Assembly: GCF_035918155.1 (NCBI RefSeq) | Contig: NZ_CP109329.1 | Span: 1 to 64,000 of the forward strand | DNA length: 64,000 bases | Origin: Streptomyces sp. NBC_01591 | GTDB taxonomy: Bacteria; Actinomycetota; Actinomycetes; Streptomycetales; Streptomycetaceae | Direction of reading: 5' to 3' | Shown here: in pieces, positions 25,658-34,036 of the stretch | Numbering within the stretch: the stretch's first letter is position 1 | Layout: each line of letters opens with the position of its first letter | Program-made: the position numbers and the translations under genes | Notes under the pieces: generated by a model | What the model saw: the letters and a program-made list of their open reading frames with translations, nothing else | Told to the model about the DNA's origin: nothing | Database searches by the model: none

Positions 25658-25782
25658 TTACGCGGCCTGGCCGAAGCCTGTGGCTCTCGGGTCGTCGCCG
25701 CGCAGCGGGCTGAAGTCGACGTCCAGGTACGGGTCGTACGCCTCGGGCTCAAGGCGGACTTCGTGGGTGGTGGCTTTATCGA
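25658..25782 (-). pseudogene. Remnant of a second Tn3-family transposase C-terminus
   Basis: The minus strand reads THEVRLEPEAYDPYLDV, then DFSPLRGDDPRATGFGQAA and a stop at 25658. This parallels the intact TnpA end (THELGIQPEAYDPKLDV, ending GLGQAA) with many substitutions, so it comes from a related but different element. Nothing of the catalytic domain remains. It lies about 1 kb right of the complete transposon, in the opposite orientation. Confidence 0.75.
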
Positions 25783-25797
25783 GCAGTAGTGACGTCA

Positions 25798-26030
25798 CTT
25801 GTCGATGGGTTTGGGAGGCGCCCCGAACCACGGTCGGGTGATGTTGATGAGTTTGGGAGGCACGAGGGCTCTTGCCAGGGCAGCATCGGGATGCTCTTGG
25901 TGAAAGGTGTCGTCATGCCGCAGATGTCGAAGGTCGAGCTGTACGCGGCGGTCTGGCGTGACCATCGCGGCGGCATGTCGATGCGGGAACTGGAGCGCAA
26001 GCACGGCGTGACGTGGCGGACGGTGGAACC
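25798..26030 (+). mobile_element. IS21-family 5' end remnant with istA N-terminus
   Basis: GATGGGTTTGGGAGGC (25803) and GATGAGTTTGGGAGGC (25847) are near-identical repeats about 45 bp apart, typical of IS21 end binding sites. From ATG 25915 the frame reads MPQMSKVELYAAVWRD, then MSMRELERKHGVTWRTV, the N-terminal helix-turn-helix of IstA. Homology stops abruptly near 26030 at the methyltransferase remnant. It could be the missing 5' part of the element at 6310-8113, separated by rearrangement, or a different copy. Confidence 0.6.
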
Positions 26031-26035
26031 ATCAC

Positions 26036-26600
26036 CTACTCACCGGCGCGGGCCACGAGCAGCGGCTGGAAGAAGCCCGTCTCCTGCGGCATCCGCCACG
26101 CGGGGTCGACAAACCCGGCCTCGGCTGCGAGGCCGGCCAGCCGGTCCTGGCCGAGTGCCCAGTAGGTGGTCCGGCGGACCTGGACGCGCCATTCTCCGCC
26201 TGCCGGAAGGAGTTGGAAGTGCTCCAAGTCGTAGTGCTCGCCGTCATCGTGCCAGTGCCAGAGCTGAAAGGTGACGGTTCGTTCCCCGCCGTCGGCGCCG
26301 TCGACGGTCTGGTGGACTTGTGGAGGCGTCGAAGCCGGGCGGTCGCGCAGCAGGTCGTCGTAGGGACGTGTGCTGACCAGTAGCAGGCCGGTGGGACGCA
26401 GCACGCGGCGCATCTCGGCCAGGGCGGCGCGCACATCCTGCTCAGTCAGCAGGTGAGGCAGCGAGTTGTCGGCGCAGACGACGGTGTCGAACCGGCCGTC
26501 AGGAAATGGGAGGCGTCGCATGTCGGCGGCGGCCGTGCGCAGACTCAGGCTCCGGGGCGGCTCGTACACGAGACGTGAGCGACAGGGTATTTCCGGCTTC
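26036..26600 (-). pseudogene. SAM methyltransferase, N-terminally truncated
   Basis: The minus frame keeps the methyltransferase middle and end: MRRLPFPDGRFDTVVCADNS, LLTEQDVRAALAEMRRVLRP and RRTTYWALGQDRLAGLAAEA. The glycine-rich SAM-binding motif I that should precede these is missing; upstream codons run into unrelated sequence near 26600. An open frame continues to 26653 across the response-regulator stop, but this is not a natural N-terminus. Its 3' end abuts the IS21 remnant. Confidence 0.6.
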
Positions 26601-26621
26601 GCCATGGGGCCGGGGACGCCA

Positions 26622-27287
26622 TCAGCGAGGCAGGGTGACGAGCCCCATCTCATAGGCGGTGATGACGAGCTGGACCCGGTCCCGGGCGCCCAATTTGGTG
26701 AGTAGCCGTGACACGTGCGACTTGGCGGTGGCCACCGTGATGAAGAGGTCCTCGGCGATCTCGGTGTTCGACCGGCCGCGTCCGACCAGGGTCAGAACTT
26801 CCCGTTCCCGCTCGGTGATGCCCTCGACCGGCCGTGGGGAGCGCTTCGGAGCTGCCGCCGGACGCCGCCCGATGAAGTCGGCGATCAGACGGCGCGTCAC
26901 ACCCGGCGCGATCAGTGCGTCGCCGGCGGCGACCACGCGGATCGCCGCGAGGATGTCGTCCAGCGCCATGTCCTTGACCACGAAGCCGCTCGCGCCGGCC
27001 CGGAGCGCGCCGTAGACATGGTCGTCCTCGTCGAAGGTGGTCAGGACGAGAACGCGAGTGGTTGCCGGACCGGCCGTGATCAGGCGGGTGGCCTCGATCC
27101 CGTCCATGCCGGGCATCCGGATGTCCATGACCACGACGTCGGGGCCGGCATCCCTGACCAGTTGGACGGCCTCGGCGCCAGTGGCGGCTTCACCGACGAC
27201 CTCCAGGTCGGGGTGATCGGCCATGATCACGCGGAGACCGGACCGAACCAACGGCTGGTCGTCGGCGAGCACTACCCGGACGGTCAT
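26622..27287 (-). CDS. NarL/LuxR-family response regulator
   Basis: 221 residues. The receiver domain has the acidic pocket LADDQP, phosphoacceptor Asp55 in VVVMDIRMPGMDG, and the conserved Lys in GFVVKDMALDD. The C-terminal LuxR-type HTH reads GITEREREVLTLVGRG, then NTEIAEDLFITVATAKSHV. It overlaps the histidine-kinase gene by 4 bp and is its cognate partner. The pair is divergent from an ABC-2 exporter operon and likely regulates it. Confidence 0.93.
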   Translation of the reverse strand: MTVRVVLADDQPLVRSGLRVIMADHPDLEVVGEAATGAEAVQLVRDAGPDVVVMDIRMPGMDGIEATRLITAGPATTRVLVLTTFDEDDHVYGALRAGASGFVVKDMALDDILAAIRVVAAGDALIAPGVTRRLIADFIGRRPAAAPKRSPRPVEGITEREREVLTLVGRGRSNTEIAEDLFITVATAKSHVSRLLTKLGARDRVQLVITAYEMGLVTLPR

Positions 27288-28468
27288 CGGGCCTCCACCG
27301 GAACTCCGGTGGGTGCGGGCAGCGGCAGCCGGGCCGCCACCCGGAAGCCGCCCTCAGGGCGCGGCCCGGCGCTGAGGTGGCCGCCCAGCAGACCGACCCG
27401 CTCCCGCATCCCGATGATGCCGAAGCCGTGGGCCGAGCCGTTCCCGGTGGCGCCGCGCCCGTCGTCGACGACCTCCACGGACAGCTCCTCGTCTCCGTAG
27501 TCGATGACCACCCGGCAACGCCCGGTGCCCGCGTGCCGGACCACGTTGGTCAGCGCCTCCTGCACGATGCGGTAGGCGGACAGGTCGATGTCGGCCGGCA
27601 CAGGACGCTGCTCCCCGCTGCAGCGCACGTCGACGCGTACCCCCGCGCCCGCGGTCGCTGCCGCCAGCCGTTCGACGTCCGCCAGCCCCGGCGAGGGTGC
27701 GAGCGGTGACTGCTCCGAGGCGGTCGCGCCCCGGTCGGCCTGACGGAGCGACACCAACGTGCGCCGAAGGCCCGACAGAGTCTCCCTGCTGGTGACCTCG
27801 ATGGCGCGCAGGGCCTCGCGCGCCTCCGCCGGCTGGGTCTGGATGACCCGGCTGCCCACACCGGCCTGAATGGCGATGATGCCGATGCTGTGCGCGACCA
27901 TGTCGTGCAGCTCCCGTGCGATCCGCAGCCGTTCGGCGGTCACGGCCTCGGCCACCTCCTGTGCACGCAGCGCCACCGCGTGCTCGCGGCGCTCACGACT
28001 CAGAAGACCGGCCATGCAGGATGCGGCCAACGCCAGGAGGGCGATCACCCCGTTGACGGTCAGGCTATCCCCGTGCGCGAAGACGCCGATCACCAGGAGT
28101 TGCACGGCGCTGGACACGGCCACGGCAACAATCGAAGCGCGCCGTGCGCGGGTGGCGACGATGAAGCCCAGGACGAGGTCCACCGCCAGATACGACAGGA
28201 ACTGGCCCTGGTACGAGGCCGCCAGGCTCTCATGGCCGGAACTCGGAGGGCCCACCACCACAGCAGTGGATCCGAAGAGTGCCATGGCCAGAGCCAGCAG
28301 CGGCATCCGTCGCACCACGCCGACGAGCAGGCTCACAGCCAGCAGTGCTCCGACACCGTGGACCGTGCCCGACGCCCGCGGCGCGCCCCCCACCAGCAGA
28401 CCCACCACGAGGAGGTAAGAGGCACCCCCCGCCCAGGCCACGGCCTTGATTCTCGTCATCGGCGGCAT
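27284..28468 (-). CDS. Sensor histidine kinase (NarX/DesK type)
   Basis: 394 residues. The N-terminal half has four to five hydrophobic membrane segments (about 10-145) with short loops, so it senses the membrane or an intramembrane ligand. The HisKA_3 dimerisation box is TAERLRIARELHDMVAHSIG with the phospho-His in ELHD. The ATPase domain has the N box EALTNVVRHAG and G box VEVVDDGRGATG. ATG 28459 (MTRIKAV) is an alternative start. It is translationally coupled to the response regulator. Confidence 0.92.
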   Translation of the reverse strand: MPPMTRIKAVAWAGGASYLLVVGLLVGGAPRASGTVHGVGALLAVSLLVGVVRRMPLLALAMALFGSTAVVVGPPSSGHESLAASYQGQFLSYLAVDLVLGFIVATRARRASIVAVAVSSAVQLLVIGVFAHGDSLTVNGVIALLALAASCMAGLLSRERREHAVALRAQEVAEAVTAERLRIARELHDMVAHSIGIIAIQAGVGSRVIQTQPAEAREALRAIEVTSRETLSGLRRTLVSLRQADRGATASEQSPLAPSPGLADVERLAAATAGAGVRVDVRCSGEQRPVPADIDLSAYRIVQEALTNVVRHAGTGRCRVVIDYGDEELSVEVVDDGRGATGNGSAHGFGIIGMRERVGLLGGHLSAGPRPEGGFRVAARLPLPAPTGVPVEAR

Positions 28469-28668
28469 TCCCTCCCGGGAACAACACCGCGGTGCGCGAC
28501 GCGCGCAGGCAACAAAGTGGTCGTCATGGGGTTCACGCCGCGAGACTAACCGGCCACCGCCGGCTCGGCATCAGCCCGGGGACGTACGCCCACGGGCCAA
28601 CCCGGCCCGCACGATTGCCGCCCACGGCCCCATGTCCGGACGGGGGTCCGCTCGGCAGTGTGGGTGCC

Positions 28669-29589
28669 GTGATCGAAGTCAGCGAACTCACCAAGCGCTA
28701 CGGCAGCAAGACTGCCGTCGACCATCTGTCCTTCACCGTGCGGCCGGGCCAGGTCACCGGATTCCTCGGCCCCAACGGCGCCGGCAAATCCACCACCCTG
28801 CGGATGATCCTCGGCCTGGACGCGCCCACCACCGGCGCCGCCACCGTCAGGGGCGTCCCCTTCCACCGTCACCCGCGCGGACTGCGGCACGTCGGCGCCC
28901 TCCTCGATGCCGGACAGATCCACGGCGGACGCAGCGCCGCCGCCCACCTGTCTGCTCTGGGCCGCAGTAACGGCATCCCGCGGTGCCGAGTGGACGAGGT
29001 GCTTCAGGAGGTGGGGCTGGCCGAGGTGGCGAACCGCCGCATCGGTGGATTCTCCCTCGGCATGAAGCAGCGCCTCGGCATCGCCACCGCCCTGCTCGGC
29101 GACCCGCCCGTGCTCATGTTCGACGAGCCGATCAACGGCATGGACCCGGAGGGCGTGCTCTGGGTACGCCGGCTCTTCCGGCGCCTGGCCGCCGAGGGGC
29201 GCACGGTCTTCCTCTCCAGCCACCTGATGTCGGAGATGGAGAACACCGCCGACCAGCTGGTCGTCATCGGCCGGGGCCGCCTCATCGCCGCCGAGTCGCT
29301 ACGGGACTTCGCGGCCCGCAGCACCCGTAGCAGTGTTGTGGTGGGGACACCGCAGGCCACCGAGCTGGCAGCGGTGCTGACGGCGGCGGGCGCCTCGGTC
29401 GAGCCGGAGGGCTCGGCGGGCGCCGAGAAGCTCGCCGTGACCGGGCTCCCGGCGGACCGGATCGGGGCGCTCGCCTTCGAGAACGGTATCCGGCTGGACG
29501 AGCTGACCACCCGTACCGCCTCCCTGGAGTCGGCCTTCATGGAACTGACCGCCGACAGCGTCGAATACCTGGCAGGACAGCCCCGATGA
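28669..29589 (+). CDS. ABC-2 type exporter ATP-binding protein
   Basis: 306 residues from GTG 28669. It has Walker A GPNGAGKSTTLRM, signature FSLGMKQRLGIA, Walker B PPVLMFDEP and the H-loop FLSSHLMSEME. The C-terminal extension is typical of DrrA/CcmA-like subunits for drugs, lipids or lantibiotics. ATG of the permease gene overlaps its stop by 4 bp. It is divergent from the two-component system, a common pairing for cell-envelope stress or antibiotic detoxification. Confidence 0.9.
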   Translation: MIEVSELTKRYGSKTAVDHLSFTVRPGQVTGFLGPNGAGKSTTLRMILGLDAPTTGAATVRGVPFHRHPRGLRHVGALLDAGQIHGGRSAAAHLSALGRSNGIPRCRVDEVLQEVGLAEVANRRIGGFSLGMKQRLGIATALLGDPPVLMFDEPINGMDPEGVLWVRRLFRRLAAEGRTVFLSSHLMSEMENTADQLVVIGRGRLIAAESLRDFAARSTRSSVVVGTPQATELAAVLTAAGASVEPEGSAGAEKLAVTGLPADRIGALAFENGIRLDELTTRTASLESAFMELTADSVEYLAGQPR

Positions 29590-30410
29590 CCACACTCGCC
29601 TCCGTCCCCCCGGCCACCCACGTCGCTGGGCCGCCCGCCCGCTTCCGCGACCTGCTCGCCTCCGAGTGGATCAAGATGCGGTCCCTGCGCTCCACCCCGT
29701 GGACGATCGGACTCACCGTCCTGTTCGTCGTCGGGTCCGCCGCCGTGGCCACGCTGGCGGACAAGGCCGCAGGCTCCAGCCCCGCTGATTTCCTGCCCTT
29801 CGACGCCTACCCGGCGGCCGGCTACTGGACGCTGATGCTCGTCGCCAGCAGCATGGGCGCCCTCACCGTCGTGAGCGAGTACAGCAGCGGGCTGATCCGC
29901 ACCACCACCGTGGCCGTCCCGGCCCGCGGCTCGGTCGTGCTGGCCAAGGCGGCCGTCACCGCCGCCCTGTGGACCGCGGTCGGCACGGCCGCCTCCACCG
30001 GTTCCTTCCTGGTCTCCCAGGCCATCCTGGACGGGCACCATGCCGGCGTTCCGATCACCCACCCCGGGGTGTTCCGGGCGCTGGTGGCATCCGCGTTGCT
30101 GGCTCCAGTCTGTGCCCTGGTCGGTCTGGGCCTCGGCGTTCTGCTCCGGCATGCCGCCGGGACCATGGTCACCAGCGTCTTCACCCTGCTGATGTTGCCC
30201 ACCATGTTCTCGGAGAGCAACCGCTGGTCGGCGGACATCAAACACACGCTGGTGTCGGCCGCCTGGAATCGCCTGGTCCAAAACTGGGGGCCGCAACCCG
30301 GTTCCCTGGGCTACACCGCCACGGTCCCCGGCTCCTGGATCGTGTACACGCTCTGGCCGCTGATCACGATCGCACTCGCCGTGCTCGTCGTGAGGCGCCG
30401 CGACGTGTGA
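29586..30410 (+). CDS. ABC-2 type exporter permease
   Basis: 274 residues with about six hydrophobic segments: near 40-60, 80-105, 130-150, 175-200, 205-225 and 245-270. The N-terminal FRDLLASEWIKMRSLRSTPW is the usual amphipathic lead of ABC-2 permeases (EWxKxRS). It partners the ATPase encoded just upstream. The substrate is unknown. Confidence 0.88.
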   Translation: MTTLASVPPATHVAGPPARFRDLLASEWIKMRSLRSTPWTIGLTVLFVVGSAAVATLADKAAGSSPADFLPFDAYPAAGYWTLMLVASSMGALTVVSEYSSGLIRTTTVAVPARGSVVLAKAAVTAALWTAVGTAASTGSFLVSQAILDGHHAGVPITHPGVFRALVASALLAPVCALVGLGLGVLLRHAAGTMVTSVFTLLMLPTMFSESNRWSADIKHTLVSAAWNRLVQNWGPQPGSLGYTATVPGSWIVYTLWPLITIALAVLVVRRRDV

Positions 30411-30570
30411 GTGTGCCTCCAAAGGCGAGGTCCCGGTAGCTCGTCGCAGCCCAAACATGCACTGGCCTCTCGCACCCGCCCAGCTGCCCCGGCTGCGCGA
30501 GGTTCTGCACGAACACCTCCGCCAGGCAAAGGCACAGGCCAAGCGGCGTTGAGCTTGCGTACTCGACCGT
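30411..30570 (+). other. Short spacer with a 31-codon scrap
   Basis: From ATG 30457 the frame reads MHWPLAPAQLPRLREVL, ending AKAQAKRR and a stop at 30552. It looks like the C-terminal scrap of an unidentified protein between the exporter operon and the palindrome. Confidence 0.2.
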
Positions 30571-30632
30571 CATGTACGTGAGGTCAATGAGCACCGATCC
30601 CAGGATCGGTGCTCATTGACCTCACGTACATG
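30571..30632. repeat. 62-bp perfect palindrome
   Basis: Two 30-bp arms that are exact complements flank a 2-bp centre (CA). Each arm contains ATGTACGTGAGGTCAAT. The same motif recurs at 31592-31608 (one mismatch), and a partial copy ACGTACATGAGC at 31488, on the far side of the two winged-helix genes. It may be an operator, a replication structure, or an element end. Confidence 0.85.
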
Positions 30633-30653
30633 AGCTCTGGCCCTCGGAGCCGT

Positions 30654-30965
30654 TCAGGTTGCGCGGCGCAGGGGGATGACGACGTCCTCGCCTGTGCTTT
30701 TCACGCTGAGCCGGTAGTAGCTGATGTGCGCGAGCCGGTCGGATTCCTCGAGCCAGCCGGCCTCGATGACCTGGCGCCGGGTTCGGGAGAAGACTGTCGG
30801 AGACATGCCGACGAGCTTGGCGAGGTTGGCGCCGGTCTCGATGACGGCACCGGCACGGTCGGTGGGGTGCATCGCGTAGAGCATGACGACCAGGCGCTGG
30901 TTGGCGGTCATGCCGGCGGTGCGGTGGAGGACATCCAGGAGCTTCTGCTTGTCGTCGTTGTTCAC
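30654..30965 (-). CDS. Small winged-helix DNA-binding protein (RepL/MarR-like)
   Basis: 103 residues from GTG 30965, which overlaps the preceding stop (GTGA). The sequence ANQRLVVMLYAMHPTDR, then GANLAKLVGMSPTVFSRTR and a wing SYYRLSVKSTGEDV, fits a winged helix with recognition helix SPTVFSRTRRQVI. It is similar in layout to its upstream partner, so the two may have arisen by duplication. The nearby palindrome and iterons suggest plasmid copy control, replication or autoregulation. Confidence 0.55.
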   Translation of the reverse strand: MNNDDKQKLLDVLHRTAGMTANQRLVVMLYAMHPTDRAGAVIETGANLAKLVGMSPTVFSRTRRQVIEAGWLEESDRLAHISYYRLSVKSTGEDVVIPLRRAT

Positions 30966-31504
30966 TGGGCCTCCCAGAGCGAAGGGATGGTGTTGTCGAA
31001 GCCGGGGATGTCCGGCGGGTTGCACGTCTTGATCGCTTCCCGCTGCTCGATCCCGGGTCCGTGAAAGGCGATGTACGGGCTGATGCGGTACAGCCTGTAG
31101 TTGCCGATGCGCCCGCGCTCGATCAGGATGCGGCGCTTGAGGAGTTTCCGGTTGATCTTGCCCACGGCGTCGGCGGTCATGCCGACCTTCTTGGCGATGT
31201 CCGCACCGGTCGCCCTCAGCGGTGCCATGCCCTGTGGGGAGACTCCGATCCACCACAGCACCATGAACTTCTGGCTCGGAGTGAATTCCTTGCTCTCGGT
31301 GATCGCTTCGACCCTGGCCTTGTCGACCTGGATGTGTTCACCGGAGAAGGCGTAGGGCGCATAGGGGATGGCCTCACCAGTGTCGGCATCGACCAGTCTG
31401 CGTACCGCTCCCAACGGGCCCTCCCCTGACTGGGCATTGCTGTGATGTGCATGAACAGCGACCCTGAGGGCCGACCAGATGAACTTAACGTACATGAGCA
31501 CCAA
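30962..31504 (-). CDS. Winged-helix protein (RepL-like replication or regulator)
   Basis: Up to 180 residues. The core reads TPSQKFMVLWWIGVSPQGM, then ATGADIAKKVGMTADAVGK and a wing GRIGNYRLYRISPYIAFH, like plasmid RepL or MarR winged helices. The true start is uncertain: ATG 31504 lies inside the shared repeat, and a TTG near 31410 follows AGGGGAGGG. It overlaps the next gene by 4 bp. With iterons about 130 bp upstream, this is the best candidate replication initiator of a plasmid-derived segment. Confidence 0.5.
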   Translation of the reverse strand: MVLMYVKFIWSALRVAVHAHHSNAQSGEGPLGAVRRLVDADTGEAIPYAPYAFSGEHIQVDKARVEAITESKEFTPSQKFMVLWWIGVSPQGMAPLRATGADIAKKVGMTADAVGKINRKLLKRRILIERGRIGNYRLYRISPYIAFHGPGIEQREAIKTCNPPDIPGFDNTIPSLWEAQ

Positions 31505-31636
31505 GTGGATGGACCCCGCCTCCAGGGCGTGTCGATCGACCTGCCGTCAATCCGTCGCCGCGGCCGGTCCGCCCAGTTACGGCATCTGCTGATGTACGTG
31601 ACGTCAATCTACTCAGGTCCTACAGCAGTGGTCACG

Positions 31637-31743
31637 GTTCTCAGAACATGGGCACCACGATCCCCAAAGCTGCCTGCCGTGATCCCAAGAACTGGGTGCA
31701 CGATGCTGAGAACTGGCTGCCAGATCGTCAGAACCTGGTGCAA
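31637..31743 (+). repeat. 21-bp iterons, candidate plasmid-type origin
   Basis: Three contiguous 21-bp units of the form GATnnnnAGAACTGGnTGCnn lie at 31681-31701, 31702-31722 and 31723-31743. Two weaker units precede them (31637-31657 and about 31659-31680). The AGAAC core recurs with exact 21-bp phasing. This is the structure of iteron origins, although no AT-rich unwinding region is obvious. Confidence 0.6.
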
Positions 31744-32232
31744 GCACATGTTTTCGCAGGTCAAGACGCTTTTGACAGCTGCGCGCTCTCTAACAGGTAG
31801 GACAGGCCGTCGACCCGACAGTTCCACAGCACCTCGGGCTGTGAAAAGTGGTCGTGGAGGGCGAGGATCAGTGCTTCTCGACAGCGCCTTCGGCGCGCAA
31901 TCCGCTCGCTCCCGTCGGTGAAAACCTTTGCTCTCGTTCCCCCGGCCTCAGCCAACGAAAGCACGCCACGATGCGGCCGCAGCCGACGGAACACCCGCCA
32001 TGTATGCCTCGATCAGCCCCACCGGTCTCAGCCACTCTGTTCGTTGCTGCCCCTGTCGGCCTGCAGCCGCCCGGGCACGTGTGGGCCCCGTCGGTGCACC
32101 GGAGGCCCGCCAGGGCCGAGGATGTACCGGCCCATGGGCGTGAAGAGCCGCTTTTCAGCGCCGGGTAGCACTCAGGTCAAGGAGGTCTTGAGTCCCGAGG
32201 TCCGGAAGGCGGGGCGGCAGTGTCCGTACTTC
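31744..32232. other. Non-coding stretch left of the polyketide cluster
   Basis: About 490 bp. Open frames exist on both strands but show no recognisable domain. It follows the iterons and ends at the 3' end of the glycosylase gene; it probably marks the junction of accessory DNA and the biosynthetic cluster. Confidence 0.4.
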
Positions 32233-33363
32233 TCAGGACCCGTCGGCCGTCAGGATCAACACGTCCCGGTCCTCGGCGCGGGGCAGCAGGAAGTCCAGCA
32301 GGGCGGCGCCCTCACGTTCCACCTCCTCGCGCTCCCTCGAGGGCAGGGCGGCGAACGGGGTGACGACCAGACAGAGGGTCCGACCGCTCTTCTCCGCACG
32401 CCAGCTGCCACGGACAAAGCCGTCGACCAGGACAGTGCCGAGGATCAGCGCGTTCTTGGTCATGATCCGCTGTTGGTCCTGGGGGGTGATGATCCGGGAC
32501 CGGTCGGCATGCGCGAGCACCGCGTTGTCGAACTCTGCCAGAAAGCGCACCGGGGCAGGGGTATCCGGCTCCGGGCGCGGGGCATCGGGGAGGTCGAACA
32601 GCTCGGTCCCGGCGTCGTCGGAGAAGACCAGCAGTTCACGGCGCAGGGCGTCGACGGTCTGCTGAAGGCGGGTCAGCCCGGACCACAGTTGCAGGTCGGC
32701 CACCGAGGCCGGCCCAAAGGCGGCGAGATATCGGCGCACCAGCAACTCCGGGTCGGCGACCGGGTCCGGGAGGCCTGGCAGCCAGGTCTCGGCGGTCGCG
32801 TACACCGGCTGTCCTGAGCGCCCCCACACACCGCGCGGCGGGATCTGCACCATGGGCACCACGGCACGCAGCGCCCGCCCCAGCAGGGACCGGTCCAGGC
32901 CGGGCCACCGCTCGCCCAGCAACTCGTTCAGCTCGGCCGCGCTGCGTGGTGCCTCGTCCAGCCAGGCGCGCCCGGTGGCCGCCAGCTCGGCCGGCTCGAC
33001 TCCTGCCAGCTTCCGCCAGCCCCTCGGGCCCACCGCCCGGTCGATACTGGGCTGCACGGTGGGGCGCAGCCAGCGGCAGTCGTCGGCGGTGACCAGGTGA
33101 ACGGTGCTGCGCATCAGGACGAGGCGGACGGCGGACCGGTCGAGCAGCAGGCCGGAGAGGTCGTCCGGAGCGAAGTCCCGGATGCGGGTCCACAGTCCGA
33201 CGTAGGGGGCCTGCGGGGCCTGCGCCTGAAGGCCGGTCAGGTGCTCGATCACGGCGTGCGCCGGCAGTGGCGCGCGTTCCAGGAGCAGTTGGCGGGCGAG
33301 GAAGGCCCGGTTCAGCGCGCGCCGGGACAGCATGGCCGGGTGCGGGGTCCAGGTGGTCGCCAT
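32233..33363 (-). CDS. AlkZ-like DNA glycosylase (winged-helix, HTH_42 family)
   Basis: 376 residues from ATG 33363 after CGAAGGA. The family has tandem winged-helix domains and removes bulky alkylated bases from DNA. The catalytic QxQ motif is visible as Gln46-Ala-Gln48 in HLTGLQAQAPQAPY, and the conserved middle RLVLMRSTVHLVTADD and late IITPQDQQRIMTKNALIL are present. In known clusters for azinomycin B, hedamycin and trioxacarcin, such enzymes give self-resistance by excising drug-guanine adducts. Its place at the edge of this cluster suggests the same and predicts a DNA-alkylating product. Product chemistry is inference. Confidence 0.8.
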   Translation of the reverse strand: MATTWTPHPAMLSRRALNRAFLARQLLLERAPLPAHAVIEHLTGLQAQAPQAPYVGLWTRIRDFAPDDLSGLLLDRSAVRLVLMRSTVHLVTADDCRWLRPTVQPSIDRAVGPRGWRKLAGVEPAELAATGRAWLDEAPRSAAELNELLGERWPGLDRSLLGRALRAVVPMVQIPPRGVWGRSGQPVYATAETWLPGLPDPVADPELLVRRYLAAFGPASVADLQLWSGLTRLQQTVDALRRELLVFSDDAGTELFDLPDAPRPEPDTPAPVRFLAEFDNAVLAHADRSRIITPQDQQRIMTKNALILGTVLVDGFVRGSWRAEKSGRTLCLVVTPFAALPSREREEVEREGAALLDFLLPRAEDRDVLILTADGS

Positions 33364-33522
33364 GATGTGCGGTCCTTCGGCGGAGGAGCGGGGCGGCGGG
33401 GCCGCCGCGCGTACCGGCCGACAGTAGGCGGCATCCAGGACAGCCGCGGTCCTCTTTCCGGGCTCCGCATCTCTCGTTCGTTCCTGGACCGATCGTCGAA
33501 CCGGCTCGGCGACGCTCCTCGC

Positions 33523-34017
33523 ATGACGGGACCCAAGCTGATTCCGCCGGTGTGGAAGTCCGTGGACTTGCCCTGCCCGGCGGACCTCGCCTTCGACCTG
33601 TTCACCCGGCAGCCGACACGGTGGTGGCCGCACGATCACCGGCTCGCCCAGGAGCGGCAGGCCGTGGTGTTCGAGCCGTTCCTGGGCGGCCGCTGGTACG
33701 AGCGGGACTCGGACGGCGCGGAGCGCGACTGGGGCCGGGTGCTGGAGTGGGAGCACGGCCGGCGCCTGCGGCTGTCCTGGCTGATCGACGGCTCGTTCGC
33801 CCCCATCGACGACGACGCCCTGGCCAGCCGCGTCAGTATCGTCTTCGGCCCGCTCGGCCCCACTTCGACACTGGTGTCGATCGGCCATGTGGATCTGCAC
33901 CGGCACGGTCCGGCCGCCGCGGCGATCCGATCCGTGATCGACGGTCCCAGCCCAGGGGACACCCTGGCCTGCTTCGCACGCTGGGCCCGTGCAGTCCGAG
34001 CGCCCCGTACGACGTGA
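33523..34017 (+). CDS. SRPBCC-domain protein (AHSA1-like)
   Basis: 164 residues from ATG 33523. It reads SVDLPCPADLAFDLFTR, FEPFLGGRWYERDSDG, then RRLRLSWLIDGSF. These are hallmarks of the START/SRPBCC hydrophobic-pocket fold, close to activator-of-Hsp90-like domains. In aromatic polyketide clusters such proteins can act as cyclases or stabilise intermediates, but this group also has unrelated roles. It begins a rightward operon with the P450 (20-bp gap) and is divergent from the glycosylase. Confidence 0.75.
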   Translation: MTGPKLIPPVWKSVDLPCPADLAFDLFTRQPTRWWPHDHRLAQERQAVVFEPFLGGRWYERDSDGAERDWGRVLEWEHGRRLRLSWLIDGSFAPIDDDALASRVSIVFGPLGPTSTLVSIGHVDLHRHGPAAAAIRSVIDGPSPGDTLACFARWARAVRAPRTT

Positions 34018-34036
34018 CTTTCGAGGAGCCCTTCCC

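Noticed and set aside
31761..31994. 77-codon minus-strand frame right of the iterons
   Set aside because: No recognisable motif, no good start context; cannot be told from chance in GC-rich DNA.
33470..33500. Possible SARP repeats TCGTTCG and TCGTCGA before the SRPBCC gene
   Set aside because: The spacing is 19 bp, not 11 or 22, and the match is weak.
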